Assembly (NCBI GenBank): GCA_020226215.1 | Contig: CM035230.1 | Location: 20,255,883 to 20,319,882, forward strand | Direction: 5' to 3' | Length of the DNA stretch: 64,000 bases | From: Sindora glabra | Taxonomy: Eukaryota > Streptophyta > Magnoliopsida > Fabales > Fabaceae | In this document: positions 1 through 12,068 of the stretch, one piece after another | Layout of the letters: every line of letters begins with the position of its first letter | Position numbering within the stretch: position 1 is the stretch's first letter | Notes under the pieces: generated by a model | The model's database searches: none | The model's input: only the letters and a program-made list of their open reading frames with translations | What the model was told of the DNA's origin: nothing | Made by a program: the position numbers and the translations under genes

Positions 1-1370
1 CCACCTAAGATGCCTTATGAGAATCAAAATTCTTAACATATTAATGAGATAGGGTCTAAATGTCTTTGTTCAAAATAATAAAACTAGATCTAAATATCTT
101 TACTTACACAGTATAACCAAAATGTACACAATATATGGTAAATATATGAATATCTCATTATGAGTATCTCACTTAAACATATCACAAGATATCAATGAGC
201 TTATATCAATATAACTCCCACTAACTCAGGACATCGAAAAAGGCTTAGGGAAATTCACTTTATTCACATGATCATGCCTTATATTTATCCTTAAACTTTC
301 TAATTAGTGGATCCATGAGCATACTATCTATAGAAAATTAAGTAATACAATCACGTATTTTCTCTCTCACAAATAGGTGCTTCAATTTGAAGTCCTTTAT
401 AAGGGAAAATTTGTTATTGTTAAGAGAAAATCTATAACAATAGTATTATCATAACATAAATCTAGTTAAAACCAAAAAACCCTTAACTTGCCAATTTGAT
501 AAAGAGTTTATTACATGCAACATGCCCTACCTTTTAATAGAGATTCTTATAATTAACTGTATAATAATTCCATGACATAGTGCCTCCTAACACATATCCA
601 AACATAATCTTATGTTTACCTAAACAATTAATAGAACAAGTTTAAGTAACTTGTACATATGAAATCTCCCAATCTTTTATAGGTCAGTGTGTAATCACTT
701 ATACAACATTTGCAATATGAAAAGACTTAACCTAAATTAACAATAGGTTACCTATGTCATTATTAATTTACAACCAATATCCTTTATTAATATGAATTAT
801 TTTAATTTATATATTTATTTTTATTAATATATCTTTTTATGTCATTTTGTAGTTTTATTTAGTTCAATAACTAATTTTGCGAAATACTTCTTATATAATT
901 AATTAACTTATCAACTTTAACTATCAGTTATTAGTTAACTTATTAATTATTAGTTAACTTATTAGTTATTTGTGCAAAAATAAAGCCTTACATATAACTT
1001 ACTTAGGCCGAATGGCTTATGTAAAACTTATTTGGTCTAACAATTCCACACGTCTGTGGGACCAATTCTTTATGCGTAAGAGAGCCATAGATAGAGTGTT
1101 GCCTTTTGTGTAATTTTATTAGTTTATTATTAGAAATACATATGTGAATTTATCACTATCATGCATGGTAACTAACATTAATATTGGTTATTAATTGTGC
1201 AAGTTTTCCACCAAATTGAAGATGACGACGCTTGCCCAAAATCAAAATGAACTACTATGTAACTGTACTAATTATTTTTATTAAATCTAGCCCTACCAGT
1301 ATAATCTTTGTCCTAAATAAGCACTAACTAGCATAATTTTATTATTATTAACTATGACTTCATCCCCATT

Positions 1371-1373
<3 letters not shown>
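1..1373. other. Intergenic, no gene seen
   Basis: AT-rich sequence with no reading frame of interest on either strand. Around 890-975 there are short reiterated motifs of the TTAGTTAACTTATTAG type, resembling those in the tandem repeat near 50.9-51.2 kb. The first ~750 bases are somewhat less AT-biased and could be a worn repeat copy, but no terminus or domain was recognised. Confidence 0.5.

Positions 1374-1374
<1 letters not shown>

Positions 1375-1417
<43 letters not shown>
1375..1417. repeat. (TA)n microsatellite
   Basis: About 21 uninterrupted TA dinucleotides, directly visible. Confidence 0.95.
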
Positions 1418-1422
<5 letters not shown>

Positions 1423-3266
1423 AATTAAGGGCAAAATTTAATCTTTGTGATTTGCACTTATTTTTTTATATTATCTTTCATACCTAAAACAATCATCATA
1501 GACAAGTTTTGCAATCTTTTTGTCTTTCTATGTACAAATTTTAGGTTTACTTATAGAATAAATTTATATTTACCATATTTTCCTTTTTAAAGACTTTAGA
1601 TTTAGTAAGCAAGCAATGACAGATATTGAATTAATATTTTACAGTACTAAAAACTTTTAAAGGGTCAAATGACTTGTACAAAAATATTTTTTTTAATTTT
1701 TTTACATAATTGCATCATAATAATACATAATTTAAAAAATTTAGGCCAAGGTCCTCTAATGCCCCTACCAATCTCCACCTCTGTCAGCAAGAATCCAAAA
1801 TAACAAATTGTTGATTCAATGGAAAGGATACAAGTTTTGAATCAATTTTATCTATTAATGGACAAAAGTTCAAATTTCAAAAATGAACCTTGTTAGAAAG
1901 GATGTGAGTAGGCTTGCAAACTACTTGAGCTAAACCAACTTTTTGGTTATTCAAGCTTGACAAAATTAAAAATGTTTGAGCTTTAGCTCGAGCTTGAGCT
2001 CTCAAATTTCAATTTCAAGCTCAAGCTTGACTACCATATATGCTTAAATGAATTTAAGCAAACTCTAACATTTTGCACAATTTTTTCAACAAATAATAAT
2101 AAAAAAATATAAAATAATTTTTTGGTACAAATATAAATTCATTCTAATTGGAAAAATATACATAAAATGTAATCAAATCATAATGCTTGAACATTGCATA
2201 ACAACTATATAAGCAACAATATAGGTATAAGATTTGTTAAAATTTTTCATTAGAAATTCCTTTAACTTTTTCAAATAACTCAAACATAGACCTTTTGGAT
2301 TTAAGTATTTAAGGTACAATTTCTTTGGTTTTTTGTAAAACAAAAATAACAAGAAATTTTCATAATACCAAAATTTTAACTAATTAAATGAACAAATATC
2401 TTGAGAAAATTACAAATAACATAATAAGTAAATATATATATATATATATAGAAGTTCATTTAGACTCATTTAAACTTGCAAATAATAAGAGCTTTGTATT
2501 TTATATCTTGAACTTGGTTGGTTGGAGCTTTTTAAACCATTATCATGAACAAGTGCATAAATATATTCCCAAAAGATAAATGGGTATAGAAGGTTATATT
2601 GTTGAAACTTATTTCATTCTAAATATACATGAAATTCCTCCATTTTCATTTTTGAAAATTCCAATTCTACGAATTTGACTCATTTAAGCTCAAGTTTGCC
2701 TTACTTGAACACAAATGAAACTTTTTATGAGTTAAGCTTGAGCTATACATGAATAACTTGATTTCTTTATAGTCTTAGATGTGAGTTTTGGATGAATTTT
2801 ATTTGTTAATGGGTGAAGTTTCAAATATGGAAAATGAACTTCATTAGAAGGAGAAAAATTCATTAATACTTTAACTTTTATGATGGTTATCCACTTGATA
2901 ATTCATTAAAAAATGGCCTAATTGCAAAATCAATTTCTCACACCACTTTAACATAACTTTTACAATTTTTACTTTCAAAAGAATTTAAAGAGATAAATCT
3001 TAAACTTCTATGAAATGCTAACAAAGCTTGCATGACAATAACGACTGATCAGCTTTCTATGCTCATGAAGAAACTCTTGCATATTTTGCATCTATTTGCA
3101 CATGTATCATGTACTATAATAGATGTTTACACAATTAATTATAAAACAAATGATATCTACATTGACTAATTAATATTGCATCCCTTTTTTATTTCCAACC
3201 AAGCACTTTTCCATACTACTTTAATAATATCATGGGTTGAGTTGCATGGTTTACGTATCAAGTAAG
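1418..3266. other. Intergenic, no gene seen
   Basis: AT-rich with no coding signal. A short (AT)10 tract lies at 2431-2450. Around 1975-2040 and 2685-2750 there are reiterated 'aagctcaagcttga' and 'tttgagctt' motifs in both orientations, suggesting an old inverted or foldback repeat, but no clear terminal inverted repeat or target duplication was seen. Confidence 0.4.
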
Positions 3267-3743
3267 TGTTGGAGAATATTTAGAAAATGGAAAAAAATAA
3301 ATTGATGAAGAGAAAATTTGAAGAAAGGAAATTGTTAGGTAAGGCATTTTTAAGAAACTAACTTTAGTATAGTAATTTCCTCATTTAGTTACAAATGGCA
3401 TCACAGAAAACCTAACCCCAGGATATAATGCCTAACCAATAATAGAAGACTGCAATTCTCCTTTTCATATAATCAAGATTAGCCTAGTAGAAATATTAAA
3501 AGAGGATACATTTGAATTATCTTGAAGATAAAATTATAACCCTTATTTATAGATTTGCAAATACATTTTCATGAAAAATCATGTAACTAGGCACAAATTA
3601 AGCTCTGAAAGGACATAAATCTTTATTTCCAAAGCTCACAAATTTTCATCTTAAAAATTGTAACTTCACATTTCAAAAGGCACTTTTTTTATTAATATCA
3701 TTTTAAAATAATTTATTATTATTAGATATTACAAAAAACCACA
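3267..3743 (-). repeat. Putative 3' LTR of ORF-less element
   Basis: Aligns along its length with 5626-6047, with scattered substitutions. Shared landmarks include 'gaaaggaaattgttagg', 'tagaaatatt' and 'catgaaaaatcatgtaacta'. It is bounded by TG and CA. Confidence 0.55.
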
Positions 3744-5625
3744 ATAATCCCCCCATATATTATCTAATAATAACACAACATTGTGACATAGGAATTTAAA
3801 AGGTACTTGCACATTGTATGTTCAAGAGGTGGCCATGGCTTCAACCTTTGGATTGAATATGAATCATAAAGATAACATATTCACATTATGAAATGATCAA
3901 TGATTCTACAATGATAATGCAATTTTTATATAGGCCTTCCACTCATTCAAGCTTAACAAGTACATCTTGAATCTTATGAAATGATTCTCAAGAAGTGACA
4001 TCTCACTTTTTTACTCATAAAGGTAAGTTCGTCAAGAGTGTTTGCAACCATTTTAGCACCCCTCATAAGCTATAAATCTATTAAGAACAAAAGTTCAACC
4101 TTTATCATTATGGATATAACAATGCATTAACTAGATATGGGACTTTAATTGGGATATATTCACCCTTTCTACTCTTTAGAATTTTTAATACACCAAAAAA
4201 TGTAACCTCTTCATTAATATTTCTAGGACAATTTTAATTGAAGCTACCTTTAACTCTCGTGCACAAGATTTTCAATTAGTAAAGTCAAGCTTTATAATTT
4301 ATATCAATATGATAAAGGAAGATTCAACTAAAATCATCTACACAAGTTGGTAATAGTCTCATACTTTCATGGTTCACCCTATTTGGGTTTAATGAAAGAT
4401 TTGCTAGCATTGATCCAGAGATAGGTACTATAACTTTACCTTATCTCATCTCAAGATAGATATGTATTTATATATTTAGAGATAGGTACTACAATTTACT
4501 TTATCTCAAATCATAATAAATAAGCATTTATATATTCAAAGATAGGTTCTGTAATTAACCATCTTAATTCAATATAAATTTATATTTACCTTTTATCTCC
4601 ACAATTAGGTACCAAAATTTTACCTCATATTCATTGATGATAGTATATTCATTGATGATAGTTATTCAATGCTTACTTTATCTTTAAGTTCTAAACTACT
4701 CACCTCATTTGTTTATTGGCATTCTTCACTAATGCTATTTTATATTTTGCAATATCATTGCATACTTTTTAGTATAGATAATAAAATTCATACCCTTTAA
4801 AAAATTATTTTTGTACATACACTTGTAGTAAGTCCACTTTGAAAATTTTCCTCATGCGATTGAATCTTTTAAGGAATTACTTGCAATTTACTACATTAGA
4901 TAATTTTGAATTTCATCTTGTCTACTATGATTCTTCTCTAGAAAGAAGATTATATGCAACAAATTACTTTGTAAATAACAATAACAAAAGTAAAATTGTA
5001 TTCATATATATATGTGTGTACGCGCGTGGATGAAATTACTTATAAAATAATATTAGTTCAACTCATAACTTAATAAATCTATGAATAAGGTGCACAATTG
5101 GAGGCCGTACAATTATAAATTTAATGAACACCTTTAACCAATATGGCGAATCTAAACATTGACTATGAAATAGTGCTTGATATATTTAACCTACTATAAT
5201 GAATTAATTCTTTGTCATCTTAATTGTCACAATCAAAGATTTCATCCAATTTCCATAAGTGTGTGAGTGAGGACCATTAAACATTGTATTCATAGAAACT
5301 AATTTCAACCTCTTTACCCTAGAGACATGAAACAACATGAGTAATTGCAATAATAAAATTACATAGTTAAATTTAATTCAAACAATAAACTTCAAATATT
5401 GAACTTGTCTTTTAAATTATCATTGAAAATTCAAAACCTTCATACCAATTCTGCCTTGTGCGAAAAGATTCATGGAATTCCCATTTTCCTTTAATTTCAT
5501 TCACTTATATTTCTCTTCCTTTTAGGGTAGTAGGTCAAACATTTTGAAATTCCTCCAGCATATATCCTTTGAAATTTTCTCCATAATCTGAATTTTATTT
5601 TTGACAAGGTTTACTATCTTAAAAC
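3744..5625. other. Internal region of putative LTR element, no ORF
   Basis: No gag or pol similarity is visible in any frame. It contains a three-copy degenerate ~61-bp tandem repeat (4418-4605) and a short ATG frame at 4839-5033 that I regard as chance. Confidence 0.5.
4418..4605. repeat. Three-copy ~61-bp degenerate tandem repeat
   Basis: Units begin at about 4418, 4479 and 4540 with 'gagataggtact' or 'aagataggttct'. Each contains a TTATCTCA-like or TCTTAATTCA-like motif and 'atttatat'. The third unit is the most diverged. Confidence 0.6.
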
Positions 5626-6047
5626 CTTTGAGGAATGTTCAAAAAATGGAGAAAAATAAATAGGTGAAGAGAAGATTTGGAGAAAGGAAATTGTTAGGCA
5701 AGCTATTTCCAAGAAACTATCTTTAGAGTAGTAATTTTCCCTCTTAGACTGTAATTCTCTTTTTCTTATTATCAACATTGAGCCAGTAGAAATATTGGAA
5801 TAGGATACCTTTGAATTATCCAAAAGATAAAATTATAACTCTTATTTATAGATTTGCATATACATATTCATGAAAAATCATGTAACTAGACACAAATATC
5901 GACTTTGAAAGGACACAAATCTTTATTTCCAAAACTCACAATTTTTCATCTTAAAAATTGTAACTTCACATTTCAAAAGACACTCTTTTTATTAATAGCT
6001 TTTCTAAAATACTTTGTTATTATTATTAAACAATACAAAAACCCACA
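5626..6047 (-). repeat. Putative 5' LTR of ORF-less element
   Basis: Second copy of the repeat at 3267-3743. It ends in CCCACA like its partner. Its outer-left end is degraded (CTTTGAGG where the partner has TGTTGGAG). Confidence 0.5.
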
Positions 6048-7050
6048 AGAATAAGTTCTTATAGGAAGTTCATTGACACTTTCTAAAAATTAATTTTATA
6101 TATTTTGTTTAGTTTAACTTTGAACTTCTTAGAAAATATTATCAAAATGATTAATATACCTTCAAATTTTTTAATATAAAAATAAGATATATCAATAGAT
6201 TCTTTTTTTGAATCAATATTTCTAATATTTCTTTCCATTACAATTTTTATAAATTGGAAAATATGTTTATATAAAAAATAAGATGAATTATATATATATT
6301 AAATTATTTTAACATAATTTAGAGGGAATATAATTTAAATGAACAAAAATATTAGTTAAATAATTAATAAAATAAATGTTTAATTCTATCACATTTATAT
6401 AAAATAAAAACACAAATTCTAATTTTTATAATTGCATTTTAAAATAATAAATGATGAAGATAATAAATATAAAATAATAAATAAAATAATGTAATAGGCA
6501 TATATAACAAATATAGTCATATTTAGAATTAAATTTTTATTATAATAGTATTTATTATTATAAATACAATTTATATTTATGATGTAATATTTAATATTTA
6601 TTTTAAATAATTTATATAATATTGAATATTTTTTGTAATTAATGAAATATTTATATTTCATATAATTAATGTGCATATTTCTATAAGTATATTTATATTT
6701 TATAATTCATAAATTATATTTATTATAATTTTCAAATAGTAATGATAATTGGTTAAAGTAGTCATTAGTCAAAATGAATTAGGGCATTTTTGTATTTCTA
6801 CCTATAAAAGACATGAAAAGTTGTTCAGGGCATTAATGAATAACTTTTTATGATTTATGAGAGTTAGAACTTCTTGAAAAGTTTTATTTTCTACATTTTG
6901 ACAATCAATAGTCAATTAAATAATTCAAGGATTTCCTACTTAATTGTTTCTTAATGTTCACACAATTAAGAAACGACCTTTTAATTGTTCATGTAAGAAA
7001 TATTTTATTTCATTGTTAAATATGCAATCCATTAAATTGAAAGTACATTT
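6048..7050. other. Extremely AT-rich spacer, no gene
   Basis: Nearly pure A/T between 6150 and 6720. The 85-codon minus-strand frame at 6419-6676 is almost all Tyr, Ile, Asn and Lys. That composition is what random A/T sequence gives, so it is not called. Confidence 0.6.
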
Positions 7051-9060
7051 TTTAAAACTTCTTGTGAATTACCATGTACCGGTAGAGTTTGTTGTCTTCT
7101 GCTACTGGTATATATATTTCAATTTCAGATTCCGAACAAATTATTAATTGTAATTATTTAATGTTTTCATCCTTAACATATATGATTTTCTTTCATCCTT
7201 CACACATAAATTATCTCTATTTTATCATTCAGAATTTCAATTTGCAAATCAATGATCTATAATAAAAACATTAACAAATTGCTAATTTGGTTCAAGCAAA
7301 GAACACATGAAAATAATTTAGTATTTATTTGTTAAATTTTTTAGTCGGAATTGATCATCTTTTTACGCCAAAATGATTTCATTTGAGACGAAGATTTATA
7401 TATAACATATAACCAAGTGATTTTTTGTTTACTCAAACATGGCCCTTTTCTTGTTTATGGACATTTATTATACCAAGACAGATAAGTCTTACTTTTCTGC
7501 AGGAATGATTTGTGCGCTGGAATTGCCATCTGAAGAAAGATCAAAAAAATTATTCCACCAAATTTAAGAGATATAATTAATTACCTACAAACTTGAAAAG
7601 AAATTTGTAAGAGTTATGAAAATAGCATAATCCAATACTTACATGGAAAGAATTTTATTAGCTTTGAATTTACAAAAAAATTGAAAATAATTTGTTTATT
7701 TTAAACATTGATGATGTGGACAGTATGCTACTCCCTATGTCCCTTTCTATTTATCATAATTTGAATAAAGTTTTAATTCCTTTTTATATATGACTTTAGA
7801 ATTTTAATAAAACATTAAATATATTTTTTCCAATTTTATTCTTCTTTTTTATTACTCTATCCATTCTTATTTATTTATCAAAGTTAGTTGATTTTACATA
7901 TAAAGAAAATAGTTTAATTTATTTATTTTAATAAATCTTTAATATTATCCTTTATATACGAAATTCAAGGTAATTCAAAATAGAGAGAGAAATGTGATGA
8001 AATAAATACAAGTTAGTTAATAGTATAAAATAATGAAATATTTATTAATGAAGAAGGATAAATTTGAAAAAAAATAACATTTAATACTTCATTAAAATTT
8101 TGAAGTGACAAACAAAGAGAAACAAAAAATTTTCTTAAAATGTACTTCATCTGTTCCTTTTTATCTATCATATTTTGAATAAGTTTTTTTATTCTTTTTT
8201 ATCTATTATATTTTGAAGAAGTTTTTTTTAATCCTTTTTATCTGTTACTTTAGAATTCTAATAAAGTATTAAATATTCTTTTTCCAAATCTATCCTTCTT
8301 TTTCATTAGTAAATGTTTCATTATTATATACTATTAATCAATTTGTATTTATTTCTTTACATTTCTCTATATTTTTAACTATATTAAATTTTGTGCATAA
8401 AGGATAATTTTATAAAGTTTACTAAAAATAAATAAATAAAATTAATTTTTTAATATGAGTGAAATCGGTTAATAGTAATAGATAAATAAGAATCGAGGAA
8501 GTAACAAATAAAAAGGAACAATGAGAGTAATAAATATTTTATTATTTTACACTGTATTCACTTGCATTTTTTCCACTATATTTCTCTCTCTATTTTCAAT
8601 TGTTTTGAACTTTGTGAGTAAAGGGTAATTTTGAAAATTTTATTAAAAATAAATTAATTAAATTACTTTCTTAATATTTGTAAAATCAATTAGCTATAAT
8701 AAATAAAAAGAAACAGAGGAAATGCCTAAATTCCTCACTAATCCATTATTTTGTGACTTAAAAAATAAAAATAATTTTAGAATAACATATACTATAAGTT
8801 TTATACACCAATGAACAAATTCATAATTTGATGCAAATAATTATGAACAAATCCACTACATTTCTCTTCATGTCATGTGTAAGTCGCACAACAGCTTTTT
8901 GGCATCCGGCAACTTCATATCATTTTTCTTCGTTTCCAAAATTTAATTTTCAGGAAAAAATTATAAATTAATTAGATATTCAGATTTGTCTTAATTTAAT
9001 TTGAACTTCAAATTAAGAAGTTATTTTCCGTTTAAAGCTATAAATCAAACTCGTTTGGCC
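7051..9060. repeat. Segmental duplication, copy 1
   Basis: Corresponds in order to 9538-10880. Shared blocks: 'taccggta...gtttg' (7078 versus 9570), 'atttgttaaattttttt' (7325 versus 9955), 'aaaaaaattgaaaataatttt' (7675 versus 10545) and the closing 'aattagatat...ttaaagctatgaatcaa' (8970-9050 versus 10798-10872). This copy is interrupted by a MITE cluster at 7729-8717. No coding sequence was recognised in either copy, so what was duplicated is unknown; a promoter or intergenic region is possible. Confidence 0.6.
7729..8717. mobile_element. Nested cluster of MITEs with CTCCCT..TCC termini
   Basis: Starts with TACTCCCTATGTCCCTTTC and ends with AATAAAAAGAAACAGAGGAA, imperfect reverse complements. 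Inside are further termini of the same family: TACTCTATCCATTCTTATTT near 7853, CTTCATCTGTTCCTTTTTAT near 8145, AAGAATCGAGGAAGTAA near 8475 and AAAAAGGAACAATGAGAGTA near 8510. This suggests at least two or three copies inserted into one another. The block sits exactly where copy 1 of the duplication breaks relative to copy 2, supporting insertion after the duplication. Confidence 0.65.
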
Positions 9061-9463
9061 GTTATATTTCATCCTTCCTTATCAATTAATAATTCAATGA
9101 ATTTTTGGCCTTTTTATTTTAATTTGTGTCGTTCCGTTCAAATTTGTGTTCAACTCATTTAAAAGGCTTCTCGGAGTAGAAGAATATTATTCCCATACAC
9201 AATTACTAACTAAAAGGAAATAATTATTGTTCTACGTGTGAAATGATTCCGAACAAACAAATCAAAAGTTTATTATTATAATTATTAATTAGAAAATGAC
9301 AATTTAAAACTAAATAAATAATAAACGATTAAAACATCGCAGTTTAGCAGCAGTCATCGCCACATTTTCACAATTTTAGAAAAATTATTGTTGTTAGAAA
9401 TACTAATAGTGCATGCTAAAAATATTTAATTTTTTATGACTATAATATATAATTCAACTAGTA

Positions 9464-9466
<3 letters not shown>

Positions 9467-9522
<56 letters not shown>
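9467..9522. repeat. (TA)n microsatellite
   Basis: About 28 uninterrupted TA units, lying between the two duplication copies. Confidence 0.95.
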
Positions 9523-9524
<2 letters not shown>

Positions 9525-9537
9525 CAATTAAATTGTA

Positions 9538-10880
9538 AACATTTTTTAATTTTTTTGTGAATCATATATACCGGTAATGTTTGCTGCCTTCTATTGTTGA
9601 TATTATTACAGATGTTCATCGTTCAATATTTTATCTTTTATAATACTGATACTCTGACAAGATAAATAAAACGGAAATTTGCAAATTGTATAAGCATTTT
9701 CAAAATTGACAATTTTAACAATAAATTAAAATTAATTAGATAAGTGTCGACCCAAGTCATAAAAAAATTAGAAACAGGAATTTAAATGCTATATCCATAT
9801 TATTATCTTCGGCATCACTAACAAAATTAGAAATTAATTCATTGATTTCATCCTGTCAAAAATTTAAATGATAAAATTGTATGAAACAAATTTTTTTTCA
9901 TTTGATAAAAGCGCAAAACAAATTAGTTTCAAGTAAGGAAAGCAATTCAGTATTTGTTTGTTAAATTTTTTTAATTGAATTTAATCATTTTTATGGGCCA
10001 AAATGATCCTATTTCCAATACAAAAAACTAGTGTTTATAAGAGATAACCGGATGCTTTTGCACAAGACTGATAAACTGTTGCTTTCCTAAAAGATTTATT
10101 TGCTCAAATGCCTGCTACTTATACGAAGGGGCATGTTTAAATAATTAAGATTTTATTTGAAGTGATCTTTTCTATTTAAGTCGTACTAATGCAGGTTGCC
10201 GTACTTGGCTTGACGATTTATTTTGTATGACTAAAATAAAATACTATTTATTTTTCTCTAATATATAAATAAGTTCTATTATTTAAATTACAATCAGGAA
10301 AATATTAATATTTCTATTCTGATTGAATATTTTATCTTATATTTCTTAGTGTCTATTAACATAAGAAGGTAATTTTCAAATTAAAAAAATTGAAAAACAA
10401 AAGCGTAAAAAATCATTCGATCTTCTGATGAGTTGCGGATTCAAATATATTTAGTTAATTATAATCCAATGCTCACGATAAAAAAGAGGAATCCAATGCT
10501 TAGAATAAAGGATTGGACTCTTCTGAAGTGTAGTTTTGAATTTATAAAAAAATTGAAAATAATTTTAGGAAAACATATATAACCCCTAAAAATTTAATGA
10601 AAAAAAATTACTGGATGTGCGAAAAGGATTAATGCAAAAAATTATATGTCTTTCCAAATTCGTTACATTGCTTATCTAAAAAATATAAATTATCATGTCA
10701 TAAGTGACACAATTAGTTTTTGGGATCTGACAACTTTTATCGCTTTTCTTCTTTTTGCAAGAGTTATCTCCGATGAAAAATATTCATAACTAATTTAATT
10801 AGATATCCAGAACATTTGTCTTCATTTTAACTTCAAATTAAAGAAATCGTTTTCTATTTAAAGCTATGAATCAAATGTTA
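9538..10880. repeat. Segmental duplication, copy 2
   Basis: Second copy of 7051-9060 without the MITE cluster. The colinear shared blocks are listed under copy 1. No coding signal was recognised. Confidence 0.6.
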
Positions 10881-11572
10881 ATATTTTTTATATGAACTTT
10901 ATATCATTTATTAATATAGAAACAATTAATGTTAGTTAGGTCTAGATGTGACAAATATTATATAGGTAATCAGGTACTTAGATTCAACACTTTATAAAAT
11001 GAGTATAGATTCTATAATATTGAATTTTTTAAGTGGTTCCTACTTTACTGAATCTCTAATTTAGATTTTTAGATCCATCAAAAGAAACCGCAAACGCGCT
11101 TCCAGAGACTTTGAGAGATGGGAATCTAGCTGAAGGACGGATTTCCCTTTAACTATTTATTTTGCTTTCAGGTAGTTGAAAAAGGGATCAATTAGACGAT
11201 GGAAAGGTTGCAGAAGCAATTGTACATGAAGGCTATGATTAATCTAAACTTTGGTATTTATGAGAATTCATGTGATTAATTTATAACGCTATCTCTCTCT
11301 CGGATTGATTTCATCTTAATTGTGCTGTGATCAAAAGTCATGATCTGGTTATGAAAAATCAAGCTTTTTCACAAAAAAATCTTGCAATTGGTATGAGAGC
11401 TTGATTGGGACTTTTATTTGTGGTTGATTAAGATGAAATTAGATGTGAAAATTATTGGTTTTCTATCTCTCAAAATTTGCCAATATTTAGATGCAATTAA
11501 TTGCTTCAGCCATATGTATGAACGTGCATGAATATAACTTTTTTATGGCTCTGCGGTTCAGTTCGGCCAATT
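10881..11572. other. Intergenic, no gene supported
   Basis: Locally less AT-rich around 11085-11240. A short open stretch there (about 11065-11150) does not match any family I recognise, and no splice context was found. Confidence 0.4.
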
Positions 11573-11698
11573 ATGCATAAGAATATATGTCCGGACATGT
11601 AAGCGAAACTGTACTTGCTGCCTTTTTTTGTTCTCCGTTGTGCAGTTTTGTCAGTGAATACATGACATGCATAAGAATATATGTCCGGACATGTAAGC
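11573..11698. repeat. Exact 32-bp direct repeat around a palindrome
   Basis: Identical 32-bp copies at 11573-11604 and 11667-11698, offset by 94 bp. Each contains the perfect palindrome TGTCCGGACA. The overlapping 135-codon minus-strand frame (11506-11913) reads the two copies in different frames, so the repeat is not a protein repeat; that frame is not called as a gene. Confidence 0.9.
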
Positions 11699-11940
11699 AT
11701 TATTATTTTCAAGCAACCGGAAACACAATACCGTATTTTCAAAAACACAGGCAGTAAGGAAAATTTCACTGATTGATTGTTTGGCCTGAGAATAATATTA
11801 CTCGCAAAGTTGCCATTACATGCTGTGTGCCATATAGCTGTTTTATGTTGGTCTGTGTTGTGCTTTTTTCTGGGCAATTGTATGATGTCGTGCTTTTTTC
11901 GTCTGAGTTTCATGATCTGTGTGCTGCATGTATGTATAAA

Positions 11941-12068
11941 CTAGTGTACTGTCCCGTGTGTTGCACGGATACATGTTATTTTATCACAATTATTATATAT
12001 GAAATAGAACTTTTGAATGTATAATAATTATTCTTGTAATACTTGTCTCACTATATATATATATATAG
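11941..12068 (-). mobile_element. Helitron-like 3' end (minus strand)
   Basis: On the minus strand the sequence near 11941-11972 reads ATCCGTGCAACACACGGG, a short GC-rich hairpin (CCGTG/CACGG), then GACAGTACACTAG followed by T. A hairpin about 10 bases before a terminal CTAG, with insertion before T, is the classic structure of plant Helitron 3' ends. The 5' end is uncertain: TCTATATAT... on the minus strand at about 12068 could be the TC terminus of a very small element, or the element may extend further right. No Rep/helicase is present, so it would be non-autonomous. Confidence 0.5.

Larger units (their letters stand above)
3267..6047 (-). mobile_element. Probable ORF-less LTR retroelement (LARD/TRIM-like)
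   Basis: Two direct repeats, 3267-3743 and 5626-6047, flank 1.9 kb without any coding potential. The left repeat starts with TG (TGTTGG) and ends in CA (CCACA). Immediately inside it the plus strand reads AATAATCCCCCCATAT, which on the minus strand is a purine run (ATGGGGGGAT) abutting a TG. That is the arrangement of a polypurine tract next to a 3' LTR, so the element would be on the minus strand. The right repeat lacks a short stretch present in the left one (near 3395-3465). No tRNA primer-binding site is recognisable next to the right repeat, and the flanking pentamers do not match. An ordinary segmental duplication is the alternative. Confidence 0.5.

Noticed and set aside
1..750. Possible copia or gypsy relic suggested by 'ctcccactaa' and mixed composition
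   Set aside because: No domain translates in any frame and no LTR partner or primer site is in the window; left as unclassified intergenic.
6419..6676. 85-codon minus-strand frame
   Set aside because: Composition almost only Tyr/Ile/Asn/Lys/Leu, as expected from A/T-only DNA; no motif, no conservation with the duplicated regions.
11065..11150. Short open stretch resembling a coding C-terminus
   Set aside because: About 28 codons, no recognised family, no upstream exon; too weak.
11506..11913. 135-codon minus-strand frame, the longest uninterrupted ATG frame outside transposons
   Set aside because: Spans the 32-bp direct repeat in two different frames, has no domain, and overlaps an equally open plus-strand frame (11773-12024). 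Treated as chance in a GC-richer patch.
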